Positions 32,040 through 43,679 are shown, counted from the stretch's first letter. The stretch is 64,000 bases of DNA from Isoetes taiwanensis (GCA_021234155.1 JAJEKV010000034.1:3162001-3226000); one strand, 5' to 3'. The notes: generated by a model not told the origin, from the sequence alone. Program-made: numbers and translations.

Positions 32040-33000
32040 ACAGTTCAAGACGCAAACACAACAGATAGTGACTAAAACGGCGGCATATTATATTATAGGT
32101 GGAAATTTTTACAAAATGTGGGCACAGCCCAGCTATTTCCGCTATGGGCACTGCCCTATATACAAAAACGGGCTCAGAGCCCTATCTACTAAAAACCTAA
32201 GAAGAAAAACCTCTACTCCGGGTTCGGAGCAGAGGTGATGCGGGGGAGGTGGTAGAGGTTCTCGCCGTGGTCCCAAATGGTGCGTAACCACCTCCATCCC
32301 GCTGGTCTTCGGATCGGGATGTTCAGCCATCCCGCACACCAGCCATCCATTCTCGGGCCACGATTGTGGCGCGCCCGCCCGGGTCCGCATAATCCATCTT
32401 GCATGTAATCCACTCCTAACAGTTAGTGGGCATAGTGCAGTTCTCGTTCAAACCAGCAGCAGCCATGCTGAGCGCCATCGGATGTCTTCGCTTCACTCCC
32501 AGTTCGTCTTATATAGCCAACCGAGGAACTCCTTGTCGACGTGGACCAATAAAAAACTCGCCAACGTGTTTGCAATGCAAGGCTGTTTCTAAACTGAGAA
32601 TCTTTTCTCCCGCCGCATATCTCGCCATGGTACCCTCTGACACATTCGTTTTAATGATATCCCACTTCGAAGTTGCCAAAGATTAAATGCCATTGCTTCT
32701 TTTCATACCCGTCAAACATTAATATGTGTCCTTTGGCCACCTGTCACATCCGATCATTCTCTCACGTCTCATCTCCACCGTTCATTGCTTCTCCCTTTGT
32801 TGTTTGGGGACTTAGCCAAAATTTTTGCCTCTCCATCGCCTCCTTGGCATCTTTCGACATCTGGCACCATCCATGGTCGCTGTTTCGCCCTCATCATACC
32901 CCTTCGCCTCCATTTGCGCGGCCCTAAACCTTTTTTTTTCGACTCTCTCATGCCAGTCCTCCGTTCTTTGCCTTCGCCTCCTCCTTTGAATCACTCATTT
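32040..33000 (+). other. Spacer between integrase and extra ORF
   Basis: Includes a segment with repeated GGGCACAGCCC/GGGCACTGCCC and GGGCTCAGAGCCC palindromes (32120-32190). Then pyrimidine-rich sequence follows with T-runs. I see no coding frame here. The palindromes could form RNA hairpins just downstream of pol. Confidence 0.5.
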
Positions 33001-33017
33001 TTTTTCCGAAATCTTTG

Positions 33018-35990
33018 CCATGGTCAGCACCAAAATTTTCTACACTTCAAGCTCATTGTTCCTGTGGAACCGCTTTTTTTCGAAGTCAGATCTTTCTTGA
33101 CGCCCACTTTCCGTGAAGCCCTTGTTGGCCCGAATCGTGAAGTCGCAGAACGCCAGAAACTTTACGAATTCTCTCAAATGGAACTTCCGGCTCCAAATCC
33201 TGACCAGTTGAAGCAGTTCATCGCTAACATCGCCAATGTACCGCATGGATACACCACGCTGGTCGATGGCACCACCATTTCGGCACTCAACACCTGATTT
33301 CAGAGGTATTCCATATTCCTTTACAAACCCCTTGTTTATCTTGGTCTCCGCCATACGATCTAGATGTCACTGAGTTTGGTGCACCTCCTTATCACGCCAA
33401 TGTGCATCGCCTGACAAATATAGACAAACCCCATGAAACTTTTGTTAAGTTTCTGTGGCGAAAGTTCCTTGGGTATTCTATCAAGAACACCCATATCAAT
33501 AAGCCTTTCTATAATATTGTGCTCACTGCTACGCACTCCAACCACCACATTGATTGGCCCCAATTGCTGTTCTACCGTCTTCTCCAAGAAGTGGACCGTC
33601 TTCGGGCTGCCACTTTTATTTCTGAAGTTTCTGTGGGAGGCCACCTTCAAGCCATTATCCGTCATTACTTTCCTCCCACACCTCCTCCTTCTCATGATTC
33701 CACTCAGCGGTCCCTTCCTCAGACTCACCAAGTCGGCACTTCACGCCCTTCTTCCTCTGGTCATGTCAAAATTCCGCACTCCCATGTCACTGTCTCCTCC
33801 TCCGCTACAGAATCCAAGCATTCCAGTTCACACCATGTCTCACAAACATCGCAAACCGGGCAACAGCAGGCTCCACCACCACAGCACCCTCGTCAGCTGT
33901 TGTATCAGTATCAGCAGGATGCTCAAGCTGCTGTTCTAAAGTTACAAGAATCCCAAGAAGCTCTTATGAATGGGGTTGATACGGCCCTGACGGCCTCCTC
34001 GATCTTTGCGGTTCCTTTGTGACCTTCAAGCCGCAATCGCACAAGTTCAAACTTTGGAAGCCCAACTTCAAGAAAAAGCACGGGGCTCTCTTACAGGCCG
34101 CATAGATCTCAAAAGTGCACAGATCGGACCAGCCTACTTGCGGATCAACAGGCTCAGCTTCAATCCGAAATTCAGGACTTATTGAAGCAAAACAAGTCCA
34201 AAGACACCCTCCTGGGTGACAAGGAGAAAGATATTGCTAAGCTCGATGCCTTGTACTCCGAAGCTTTGTGACAATTACAAAGACTCAAGTTCAACACCTT
34301 TACAGAGGCGTGGCCAGCTCAAATTGCCTCTTTGACGCTCGGCTCTCCCACGCAGGACTTCTCGGCTCACATCCCTCCAAGATCAGCTTACGGAGGTTCG
34401 AAACGAAAACTTCTTGATGATGCGGAGATTGCCGTGTTTCCGACTCAATGCTCCCGGGCAATCCTCCTCACAAAGTTAATACTTCTCGTGAACGGGTCCG
34501 TGACCCGATCCACGCCTTAGAAAAGGACCACAGATCCGTGACCTCGAACAACGGCTTCAAAGACGCTATTCGGTCTGGCGATGAGGCTCGGAACCAAACG
34601 GACGGCTATATCACCATCGTTAGCAACCCCGCTGTTGTTTTCCCAGCCTTCCTTCCTCGCTATCCGATTATGTGGTTGCCCGCCAGCCACCTCTTTCTTC
34701 CGAAGTGGCATTGAGGCTGATGGTCCCGTGGATATTCCATGCGCCTTTACTTGATTTTCTTCGGATTTGGCGGAACTCTCTATTGAAGACAAAGGTGTCC
34801 GCCGTGCCCTTTTAGTCTTTGATCTCATTCATCATGAAGATCCAGATTTCATCACCTTCAGAGTTGTTCAGCCCATGGCTTACATTTTTCATGATTTCTA
34901 TCCGAAAGTGATACACGAGAGATTTCGGATGGGCCACCCGCACAACTATCGTGGTGACCCCACCCTTCAATGGTTGCTTGGGGATAACAACCCCTACCGC
35001 TGATCATGCTCGGACACACGCTCTTCATCAAGAGTACATGCCCGAGCTTGCACATCATTTACCTCTCCTCGCAAGCGGAAGTGCTTTTTAACAAATAAGG
35101 AAGTATCCGGGACATCCCGAGGATCTTCCCTATGCACAAATTTATATGCAACACCTGCCGGTTACAATCAATTACGTGCTCTTCCGGATAGCAAGACAGT
35201 CCCCACAGTGCCGGGATAGCCCTCCTGTCAACTCTCAACTCTCGCCTCCATCGTTGGTGTAAAGCTCTTGATCCGCCCTTGTCGCTGAATTCCGGGAGCA
35301 GGCTCAAGAACCCACGCCCACGGGCATGGTTCCCTCTCCCTATGCTTCCCCGGTGTTCCTCCACGCCCCGTGTTCCCGACTTCGATTGGCGTCTCCCCTT
35401 TTGGACAAAGGTCATGGATGGCCATCTTTGGATGGACTCCACCTCGGATCTCGACGGATCTCCTGTCAGGATCCCCCGCTTTTGTTCGCCTCCCCATTGG
35501 GAGGAGGGTGCCACTCTTGATAACACCACCGAATTGGATCTATATTGCTAATGAGCGTGGTTGGCAACGCCCTGGCCGATGCGCTTACATGGTCTTGACA
35601 CCTTCTTGCGAATCACGCCGCCACCTCACCCGGATCCTTCACCACCTTCAAGCAGGTTTTTGTGCTGCTCTAAAATGCATCTTGCTCAGCTCCTTAAATC
35701 GGCAGCCATTTTTTTATCATCGCAATCCAATGCGGCGTTAGTGCCTTCGGCCACCAGACCTGCCTGCTCATGGAATGTCGGTTTGTTTTCTTAGGCGCCC
35801 ATGCCGCCCTTGAAGACATGGTGCGATCTCGTTTTCTCATTGATGCAGATCCCGCCCTTGGCCTCAACACTCCTCCTGCGCCCGGTATCCATAATGGTGC
35901 CCGCCCTCATTCCCCGAGAGGATCACTTTCAGACGGATGGCTTCCGCCCTCGAAACTCTTCCTCCTTTTCTTCACTCACGAAGTGTCGTT
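33018..35990 (+). pseudogene. Additional ORF between integrase and 3' LTR
   Basis: From an ATG at 33018 coding-like sequence continues in changing frames. Recognisable pieces are PNREVAERQKLYEFSQMELP (about 33130), the helical block FVKFLWRKFLGYSIKNTHIN with HHIDWPQLLFYRLLQEV (33430-33600), a Ser/Gln/Pro-rich region (33680-33920), a coiled-coil-like YQYQQDAQAAVLKLQESQEA (33905-33965), and later GVRRALLVFDLIHHEDPDFI (34795-34860). The INWxxxLFxxL-type block resembles the N-terminal domain annotated in plants as a putative plant transposon protein. That is a recollection and not a search result. It is in the sense orientation. I see no hydrophobic segment that would suggest an envelope protein. 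Confidence 0.5.
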
Positions 35991-36000
35991 TGGTGGGGGG

Positions 36001-36600
36001 TGTTAGTCCCAGGCCTCCCGGTACAAGACTATTCATGCATACAACGGACCAAGTCAAGCTCAAGGATCCACAGAGGCATGTGCACGGGTCACTCGTCCAA
36101 GACCCAAAAGAAAGACAAGACCAAGCAGACCACGCACAAAGCTGCGTCCCGCCAACAACAAGAGGCGCCGCTTCGGACAAGTGATGACCGTCACCGCGTC
36201 GGTGTCGGGCGTGATTCTAGGCACTTCAAGAGGCACCGCCAACATTCCTGCAAATAAGGCCTCCTTCCAGGAGTCGGCACCGAGATCAGTCAGAGTGTCT
36301 ATATTGGGCCAAAGGCCATTGTACTATATATATGAGTAGAGCTAGCACATGAGTTTTTTAGATGAGTTTTGAGTCTTGTCTCTCTTGAGTCTTCTCGACA
36401 GTGAGAGCTCATGTATGTTCATCATTGATATCAAGGAAGCTTATCATTTTCCTCTCATTGTTCTCTTTGTTCTATTTTCTTCTTCTTGTTCTTTTCTTGC
36501 AAATCCCCGTGACATAGTCCCCCTGGATTCTCTGTTAGATCCAAGGGTCCTCACAAAGGGTCTGTCTTTGCAGTTGCTCCTCAACCCCAGACCCCAAACA
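36001..36600 (+). repeat. 3' LTR
   Basis: 600 bp, partner of 25485-26076, differing by scattered substitutions and short indels. The duplication AGGGG follows at 36601-36605. Confidence 0.93.
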
Positions 36601-36839
36601 AGGGGGTGAAAGCAAGGTTTGGGAAGTCTCGATGCTTGTACTCAGTCTCTTTCATCCTGGCTTAGTCTCTTCCATCCCGGTTGGCTTAGTCTCTTTTGCT
36701 TGTCCTCGATTTATTGTATCTAAAGTGCCCCCGGGATGAGATCGCCGCTCATTTTAGGGGCACTTTAGATATATATAAACAGAACATCGAAAAGAGTAAA
36801 AAGCCCTGCGCGCGTGACCCTCTTGAATGGTTGTCAACT

Positions 36840-38067
36840 CACCGGGCTTGATATTGTTCGGCCGCAAACAAGTGCCTTAACTAATGTTTATCGATGTTGT
36901 CACAGTGTCTCATCGACTTAGTGTTTGCGACTGCGTAAATTTGAGACCAAGGATATCCAACGCTTATCCACGCCTCGATCAGTTATGAGACTGCAAAGAT
37001 ACCTCCCCGGTTGTACCTAGAATTCACCCCATTTGATACTCCTAAGTCAATCCCACCGGCGATGGCGGGAGACTCCAAAACGAAATTTGATAGTCAATCA
37101 ATGCGGTCATTATCAAGTAAGTACCGATGCCACATACATGATTTATTTTTTTGTATTTTTTACGGGTCTTCCTCATTTTCAATTATGTTGCGTAGATAAA
37201 TGCTACTGAACCGGAAGCCATGGCTAAGAGATTCCTAGTGCATCGATTCGTGGGGAAAATTAATTCCCTTGAGATTCATTCTCAGACGGGTCCTTCACCA
37301 GAAAAAAGTTTTGGTGCTGAATATGAGCCAAATGCGGATGCAGGTGATGAAGTTGACAAAGAAACCCCGGATCTTGGACAAGATGCAGACTGCTCAACGA
37401 GTCCAATACAACCTCAACCAAGAAAAACCAAGAGGTTAACTGAAATTCTCCTTGTTCTGGATTTTAATGGGGTTTTAGGCAAGTTTTATGACTTGAAAGA
37501 GAGGATCCCTGCATCGGCCGAGCCAGAAGTGACCATCCAGAAATTGAACCATCAAAAGTTTGCGCTTTCGTGCCCGGATTACAGGAGTTCTTAGAATGGT
37601 GTTTTTCAAAATTTGAGATTGCATTGTGGTCCAAAGATGGCTAAGAGTAATGTTGAATTGTTGATGAGAAAGTTGCCGCAGAATATAAGGGCAGATTTGT
37701 TTTATTTGGAATCGATGATCGCACCAACACAAAATTAAAGGTGGTTAATAAGCCAATTTTCCTTAAGGATCTGTCCCAAAGTGTACCAGAAATTTTGGAG
37801 ATACCAGGTGACAAACACATTGTTGATAGATGACAAGAGATATAAGGGTTCTCGCCAACCAGTAGAACACAATGATATGTCCAAATAGTTTTGCTCCCGG
37901 CAAAGTTGGATTCCAATTTCCTTTTGGAGCAACTCAAACCATGGTCGAGGGGACTTCGGCTGCGAAAAGTGTGCCACTTATGTGAAGGAACATCAAATGT
38001 GAAACATGTGGGATTCTCAAGAGTCAAGAATCGCATGAAAATGCTCGACAAGTATTTTCATAAATGA
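36840..38067 (+). pseudogene. FCP1/NIF-type HAD phosphatase-like gene segment
   Basis: An upstream exon (LYLEFTPFDTPKSIPPAM...) ends at a GTAAGT donor (37117). A 79-bp intron ends in GTAG and the reading resumes at 37196 with MAKRFLVHRFVGKINSLEIH. An acidic region precedes the HAD core: motif I is LLVLDFNGVLG (about 37449-37482), in which the second catalytic Asp of DxDxT is Asn. After frameshifts the later motifs appear as WSKMAKSNVELLMRKL (about 37630-37670) and LLIDDKRYKGSRQPVEHNDM (about 37820-37880). It ends at a TGA at 38065. Members with D-x-N-G-V are known in plants, but this copy has several frameshifts. C-terminal-domain phosphatases act on RNA polymerase II; activity here is doubtful. 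Confidence 0.68.
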
Positions 38068-38179
38068 ATCTTGTAAAACTCTTTGAAAGTCAATAAAAGT
38101 AAAAAAAATTCTATGATATGTGTTGTACTTTTTCAATTTAAAATATTTGAATGGATTGTGAGCAAATGTTTCGTGTGTG

Positions 38180-38930
38180 TTTAGAACTAGAGATGATAGA
38201 GCTTCGGCAGTCCCTGACTATCTAAAGCCAAATACACATCTAGAAGTGGTGCTGAGTGGAACTGAAACTGTCGTGATTAGCTCCACCGACATCAAAATTT
38301 TGGAAGCCGATACGCTAAAGGGTTCAATGATCAATTGATCCTCCTCTTCTCAAGGTGATACTTTCATCTGATTTGTGATCATCAGGATTGTGCCAGATGA
38401 TATGCATATGTTTGCAGATACATGGAATACTACTTGATTCTCCAAGGAATGAGCATCCCTTTCATTTCTTTGACCCTCTTTTTCACTCGACATTGTCCAA
38501 GGACACGAATAGTTACAAAACAATAAGGAAACATGTGAATCTGGATAAGTGCCAGTACATGTTTTTGCCTGCTTGTGATGGACATCACTGGACCTGTTTT
38601 CTTATTGTAAGCCACGCGTGTCTCGCACAGAGATATAAACCAGGGATATATCACTTTGATAGCTCGGGCTTGCATGGCAAAAGCAAACATATTGAGAGGT
38701 TAGTGCTTGCTCATTGCATTTTGCTGTTGTGGCACAATGACAACAAACTTTGGGTGCAGGTTCCTGGAATTGCTTGGACACAATAATTTCAGCTTTACAA
38801 CCTCAGATGTTGTGAAAATTTCCAGAACGCCTCTTCAAGCCGATGGTCATTCATGTATTCTGCCCCAGATGTTCGCTTTATGCACAAATTTGTGAGGGGT
38901 ACTTAAAAGGAGTGAATATATTGTTGCCCG
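38180..38930 (+). pseudogene. Ulp1/C48-like cysteine protease segment
   Basis: An exon-like stretch (VPDYLKPNTHLEVVLSGTET followed by VISSTDIKILEADTLKGS) has the shape of the N-terminal strand/helix of Ulp1 proteases. The main segment (38388-38786) shows CQYMFLPACDGHHWTCFLIV with the catalytic His before Trp, then GIYHFDSSGLHGKSKHIERL with the Asp. In a shifted frame PLQADGHSC follows at about 38835, carrying the Gln and the nucleophile Cys. So the H, D, Q, C set is present but not in one frame. Ulp1 domains cut SUMO-type conjugates and are also common in plant DNA transposons. It directly follows the HAD segment on the same strand. Confidence 0.68.
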
Positions 38931-39429
38931 ATCTAGTAAGTCAACTTAAATGCAGCAGACAAAACCAAACTCATTATTGACAAAGTGTGGTCAACTGCAG
39001 TTGTGGACATTTCGCACCGGATCTAGTTGATGTTAGAGTGTTCATGCTTGAAGTTTTAAGATTAGAAGCAACAAAAGCCGAACCGAGAGGAACATATGTA
39101 TTGGGAAGTATGTAGGTGCATGAGTCACCTCGTACTTAAATCATCAGATATCTTTCTTATGTACATAATTGTTATTGTAACCTCGATTCATTTCAATGAA
39201 AATTCATATTCAATTCATCTCACAAACAAAGGAATCAAGTGTTTCGAAGAAGAATTCAAATCTTCAAAAGAAATCAAGACAAACTCATTTTCACAAATGA
39301 AGCACAAAAAACTTCACATGAGTTCCCTCAAAACTACGTAATGGTTTTACATTTCATCATCATCGAAAGACGGGTAAATTCTCAGAAAATTTTCTCCTCA
39401 TCTAAAGGATCCAAAATATATATATGATC
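38931..39429. other. Intergenic, no gene recognised
   Basis: AT-rich sequence with only short fortuitous frames. It separates the plus-strand Ulp1-like segment from the minus-strand gene that follows. Confidence 0.5.
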
Positions 39430-40960
39430 TTTGTTTTGACATTTAGTTGGTGGCATGTGAAGTCCGATTGCACGATCCGTTTGTGAATACTATGCCTAAG
39501 GCGTCTTTACTGCAAAGATCATAGCTGACGTTGATCTTGCGCCCTTCTTGTAATACATACCTTCTATGACACTATCACCGCATGGTACCATGTTCCATTG
39601 AGTTGGAAGTCTTTCTCCACTATCCATTTTGGTTTTGTGCACATCGTAATCCAAAATTCAGAACCCTCATCATTCCCTTTCGAGCAACGACAAAGAAAAT
39701 TATCACCAACTCTAAGTGCCTCTGCTAACATCGTGGGATTGGAGGAGAACAAGGACCTGCTGGATTTACGGTCCTCAATGTCAGCATGCACATTGGAGGA
39801 TGGTACAATAACTTGAAGTTTCCAATCATCAACGTAGTGCTTGTTCACACAAACCGTCCCACATGCCATCCAAGCAAAGAGGGTCGCAGTAAGCATGAAA
39901 GTTCCCTCGTGTGCAACCGCAATGGAGATTCGTGATTGAATGCATGTACACAATGGATCTGCCTTAGTGTCCAAAATCCTTTCTGCACCCCATGCTTTCT
40001 TTCTATCTATATCCTCCACCTTGACTTCCCAAAAGAACCTTTTTATATTCTTCCTCTTACTGGTTTCAGATGTGTTCATCCACTCGGATGTTCCACAAGT
40101 AAACATCTCTTCGGCAACTTCTACCACTTCATGAGCATTACCCAATTTTATGCTGCTGTATTTTAATTGCAGTTGTCTTAACCGTCTCTTCAACTCAGCA
40201 GCTTTGCCATCGTGTTCACCTTTCCCGCACCTCCTCTTGTTCCTTGAATGTATAGTTCTCTGCAAAATCCACTACCGAGAGACATGCATCTGCTGGGAGA
40301 TTCTCCAGAAGCTCCTTAAACTGTTTTGCCTGCCATTGGTACCTTCGAAATTATGCAAAGGAAATATTTTAGACGCTCTTTCAGTTTATCCAGAAGCTCC
40401 TTGGGTTCTGTCTCATTGTACTGATGAGTCAGTCTCCTACCAGAACTCGAGACGTTGTCTTTTTCATAGTCAATGTACTCCCATTTCACTTTCCTACTGC
40501 CACTTCCTTCCATGGGACAGGTCTGAAACTTCTTGATTCCACACAGCTCACAATTTCCAAGGATGCACGCCTTCTTGTGAAACTCATCTAATTCACTCTT
40601 TGGACACAATATAGATCTCCACAAGCTTCCTGTACTTGCAATTTTATGCTGGTGTGCCCTGCATTGACCAAGTTCATGTGATCTACAAACATCGCAGGTG
40701 CAAGTGCAATTCTTCGGATGTTTGGTTCTCATCCCATTGAGTCCATCCACTAGCATTTGCATCCTCACGTGCTGAATGCAACAGCAACTATTGAAGTCCT
40801 TCAATTTCACAACAAACCAGGGTTTTAGCTTCTCAAAAGCTCGAAGACGAATCTTAATTTCTGGATGTTGGTCCAGAAACCTCTTGAACAATAGCATCTG
40901 CATGAAATGAACACTAAACTGTTAGGATGTGTATACCACACCAAACCATGCACCATACCA
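39430..40960 (-). pseudogene. Cysteine-rich transposase-like protein, central and C-terminal exons
   Basis: The minus-strand frame 40903-40316 encodes FKRFLDQHPEIKIRLRAFEK and LKPWFVVKLKDFNSCCC, then a Cys/His cluster (NCTCTCDVCRS, CILGNCELCGIKKFQTCPM). After a shift it reads YQWQAKQFKELLENLP and VVDFAENYTFKEQEEV (about 40340-40215). The pattern K-I-x-x-x-x-F-x-x-L-x-P, cysteines, then V-D-F-x-E-N-Y recalls a family of eukaryotic DDE transposon-derived proteins; this is from memory. The frame 40265-39564 continues with a basic/acidic region and a small C-terminal domain (DNFLCRCSKGNDEGSEFWI). The later DDE acidic residues are not seen. Probably a dead element or domesticated relic. Confidence 0.5.
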
Positions 40961-41600
40961 TGCCCCACACTCATCATATTCACCAGAACGAGCACCTTAG
41001 TGCTGTGTACATTACCACACACCACACCACACCACACCCCACCACACACCACACCATTCACCACACACCATACACCAAATGGTGGAGTGTGGAGTGGTGG
41101 TGGAGTGTGGTGGTGGGGGTGGTGGTGGTGGGGGTGGTGGAGTGGTGTGTGGTGGTGGTGGGGGGGTGGTGGGGGTGGTGGTGGAGTGGTGTGGGGTGTG
41201 GTGGTGGGGCGTGGTGGTGGTGGTGGTGTGTGGTGCTATGATGTGGTGTGGTGGAGTGTGGTGGGGGTGTGGTGGTCGTGGTGGTGTGTGGTGGAGTGTG
41301 GTGGTGATGGAGTGTGGTGGCGGGGTGTAGTGGTGGTGGTGTGGTGTGGTGGATTGTGGTGTGATGTGGTGGTGGTGGAGTGTGGTGGTGGTGGTGGAGG
41401 GGTGTGGCGTGGGATGTGGTGGGATGTGTGTGCATGTGGTGGTGGTAATGTGGTGGTCGCAAAGATGTGGTGGTAGTCTATGGTGGTGGGATAGATGGGG
41501 TGTGGTGGGGTGAGGGGGGAGAATAAATAAAATTGAATCCACACATATCATACATTAACATGCACCACACCACACCACACCATCACGACACCACACATCA
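40930..41600. repeat. GGTGGT/GTGTGG microsatellite in putative intron
   Basis: A CACACC-rich left part (40930-41080) is followed by about 400 bp of irregular GTGGTGGTGGGG on the plus strand (41081-41515) and a short CACACC part (41560-41612). The tract is strongly strand-asymmetric, with a switch point near 41080 and again near 41540. Its long open frames translate to Gly/Val/Trp or His/Pro/Thr repeats and are not genes. Confidence 0.92.
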
Positions 41601-41612
41601 CATCACATCACT

Positions 41613-42720
41613 TTTATCCTATTTCGTCTGACATAAAAAATCTGCCTAGCCTGCTCTCATAAACACTTCTGAAATTCGTACACCCTGATAATAATTACAT
41701 TCCTCTTCTAATCATTAGAAAAGGGTCTGGGTCCTAAATCCTGTCCCTACGTCTGATTTTTGGCGTTTCATTCCCACTTAGCCAATTCAACAAGTTCATT
41801 CCGCAACATGGTAGGATCCATGTTCGAGATCACTACGGCTATTGTAGGGTGACCGAGGAGGGCATTCGCACATGTTAAACGTGGGCTCGGATCAATCTCT
41901 CAAGGTGGATATGCCTAAATCTACCTTCTTTGTTGATTTCAATCCAACCTAAAGGATACAACAGACCGGATGTTTGGGCCTTCAATGGCTATGCTTGGAG
42001 TCGATTGACGGAAGAGAGCTCTTAGACAAGGTCCATCAACTTATGTTACATGTCACGCAAGGGCACCGGTATATTTGTTCTCTCATCCACTTGTCCTCTC
42101 CGGGACCGCAGAAAGGTTTTTTTATCGGGCGAATTGCGTTTCCTTACCACCGGGGATGCAGAAGCACCGGCAAACCTCATCCTATTAAATTGGATGATCG
42201 CAGAAAAGCTTAGATGCTTTAGTGCGTAAAACAATAATTTTGGATGCACCAGTTCTCGAGCACCATACCAAAGATTTCACGCTGCTTAGGAAATCATGCA
42301 TGTAAATTTAGTTCTCGGTACGTGAGCTTTCAATGGAAAGCCAAATTTTGTAAAGCCATTTTGTAAGATCCTTTTTTAAATATATCATACTTTCCAACAG
42401 AGTAGCGTTGCTTGAATCGACAAAAATTTGTCTTTATTCAACAAAAATTTGTATCTCGTGATCAATTAGTTATAGCTCAAATATTTTTTAGACCGCACAC
42501 ACACCCAAGAAAGGAGTACTCAATTCTCATCATGTTCTAATAATATTCCAAACATTAAATATTGCATTTCGGACTAGAGTCAACTACACACAATTCACAT
42601 GTCGCATACAAGACACCACAATCACTGCACAACACAATAACCACCACATGCACCACCACACTAAGCACCATAACTAAGAAAACATGAATAATGTAAATAA
42701 ACTAACCCGTGATTCCTCCG
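41613..42720. other. Non-genic stretch with a possible decayed coding piece
   Basis: Around 41915-42215 plus-strand frames read STFFVDFNP, DVWAFNGYAWSRLTEESS, TGIFVLSSTCPL and APANLILLNWMIAEKLRC in successive frames. This suggests an old protein-coding sequence of unknown type. The rest (42216-42720) is AT-rich with CACCACA tracts near 42600-42660 and nothing recognisable. Confidence 0.35.
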
Positions 42721-42724
42721 GATA

Positions 42725-43516
42725 GTGGGCAGCATGTTCTTCTCTTACATTTCTCTCCAATCTTCTAGTTCTAACATCCTTTGTGTTAGGAGACACTCGT
42801 GTTCTCAATCCAAAATTTTTGAATCTTTTCTATATGTTCATCCGAAATTGCATCAATCTTTTAGCCCTCTTGTAAGAAACCCATTTCCCACCATTGTAAT
42901 CGATCTCTTCCCCTCTTTTTTCTTTGCCTTTTCTGCGGGTTTCTTGGGTGAACACCTAATACCTTTCCAAGATCTCACCGGGCTGATTTTGTCACTTGTT
43001 TCAACCGCACTTGCACGGGTACGCATATTGCAAGGCAGCTATTCTTGGTCGCTAGGCGCCATTGCCGGTAGAGAGTTTGATACCGCATGGAGTCCCGTAG
43101 AGGTTCCTTATAACGATGCTCTTGGCTTCCAAATCCTTTAATTCTTCACCTATGAATTTTTCCAATGTTTTATCCCTCAAAAAATCAAGTAAAATTTCTT
43201 TCTTCGTGCTATCTTCCATTCTTTTGGTCTGTTTATGGAAAGACGTTAGCAAATTAAGGACAATACGGCGTTTACTGCTTGCACTTCTTGATGAACCGGA
43301 TCCTTCCGCCACCCCCGCAAGCTCCAATTTTTCTTCTCTTCTTCTTTTTCCTCCGCGCCTTTTCTTCAACATTTCTTGTTCCTTCGTTCTTCTTCGCTTT
43401 CTCCTGTCTGAAATGCCGGTTTGTGTACAGATTACCTCATTGACATCCATAATTCCACAATGGATTGGAGCTGTAGCAGGGAGGGAGCCAAAGAACAGGA
43501 CGTAGGCAAAGAACAA
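42725..43516 (-). pseudogene. Basic N-terminal exon(s) of the same minus-strand transposase-like gene
   Basis: The frame from 43516 encodes a highly basic region (RRKRRRTKEQEMLKKRRGGK, 43430-43340, a likely nuclear localisation signal). A helical, charged stretch follows (KKEILLDFLRDKTLEKFIGE, about 43210-43150). After a shift it reads NPQKRQRKKRGEE and YNGGKWVSYKRAKRL, then RTRRLERNVREEHAAHYPEE close to 42725. A basic N-terminus before the FKRFLDQHPE block at 40880 fits one gene with an intron holding the microsatellite. Joining the two is inference. Confidence 0.45.
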
Positions 43517-43679
43517 TTTCCCCCACAGCTGAGCGGGACTCTATTCTTAAATACTGGCAGCTGAGCGGTGCCATAATTATACTTTCATACCACAAAAGTG
43601 GTGGATGCAACGCCACATTTTGGGGGGACAGGGGGGACAGCCGAATTGGAACACCACAGCGTGCTTTTACCCCTAATCT

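Larger units (their letters stand above)
25485..36600 (+). mobile_element. Plus-strand Ty3/gypsy element with an extra 3' ORF
   Basis: 11.1 kb. LTRs are at 25485-26076 (592 bp) and 36001-36600 (600 bp), both running TGTTAGTCC to CCCCAAACA. The duplication AGGGG is at 25480-25484 and 36601-36605. The G-rich polypurine tract TGGTGGGGGG lies directly before 36001. Coding order is gag, protease, RT, RNase H, integrase, then an additional decayed reading region before the 3' LTR. I see no convincing tRNA-complementary PBS after the 5' LTR. Many frameshifts are present. Confidence 0.93.
25474..36790. mobile_element. Second MITE copy, split by an LTR element
   Basis: The first 11 bases of the terminal repeat (GTCCAAAGAGG..) stand at 25473-25484. 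They are continued at 36606 by GTGAAAGCAAGGTTTGGGAA and the palindromic centre (TATCTAAAGTGCCCCCGGG ... GGGGCACTTTAGATA, to about 36780). The interruption is exactly the retroelement 25485-36600 plus its AGGGG duplication. The right terminal repeat of this copy is not evident. Confidence 0.75.

Noticed and set aside
32142-32413. Minus-strand frames in the post-integrase spacer
   Set aside because: Short, no homology that I recognise, and they overlap palindromic noncoding sequence.
41012-41551. Frames of up to 189 residues encoding His/Pro/Thr or Gly/Val/Trp repeats
   Set aside because: They are translations of the GGTGGT/CCACCA microsatellite with no non-repetitive sequence.
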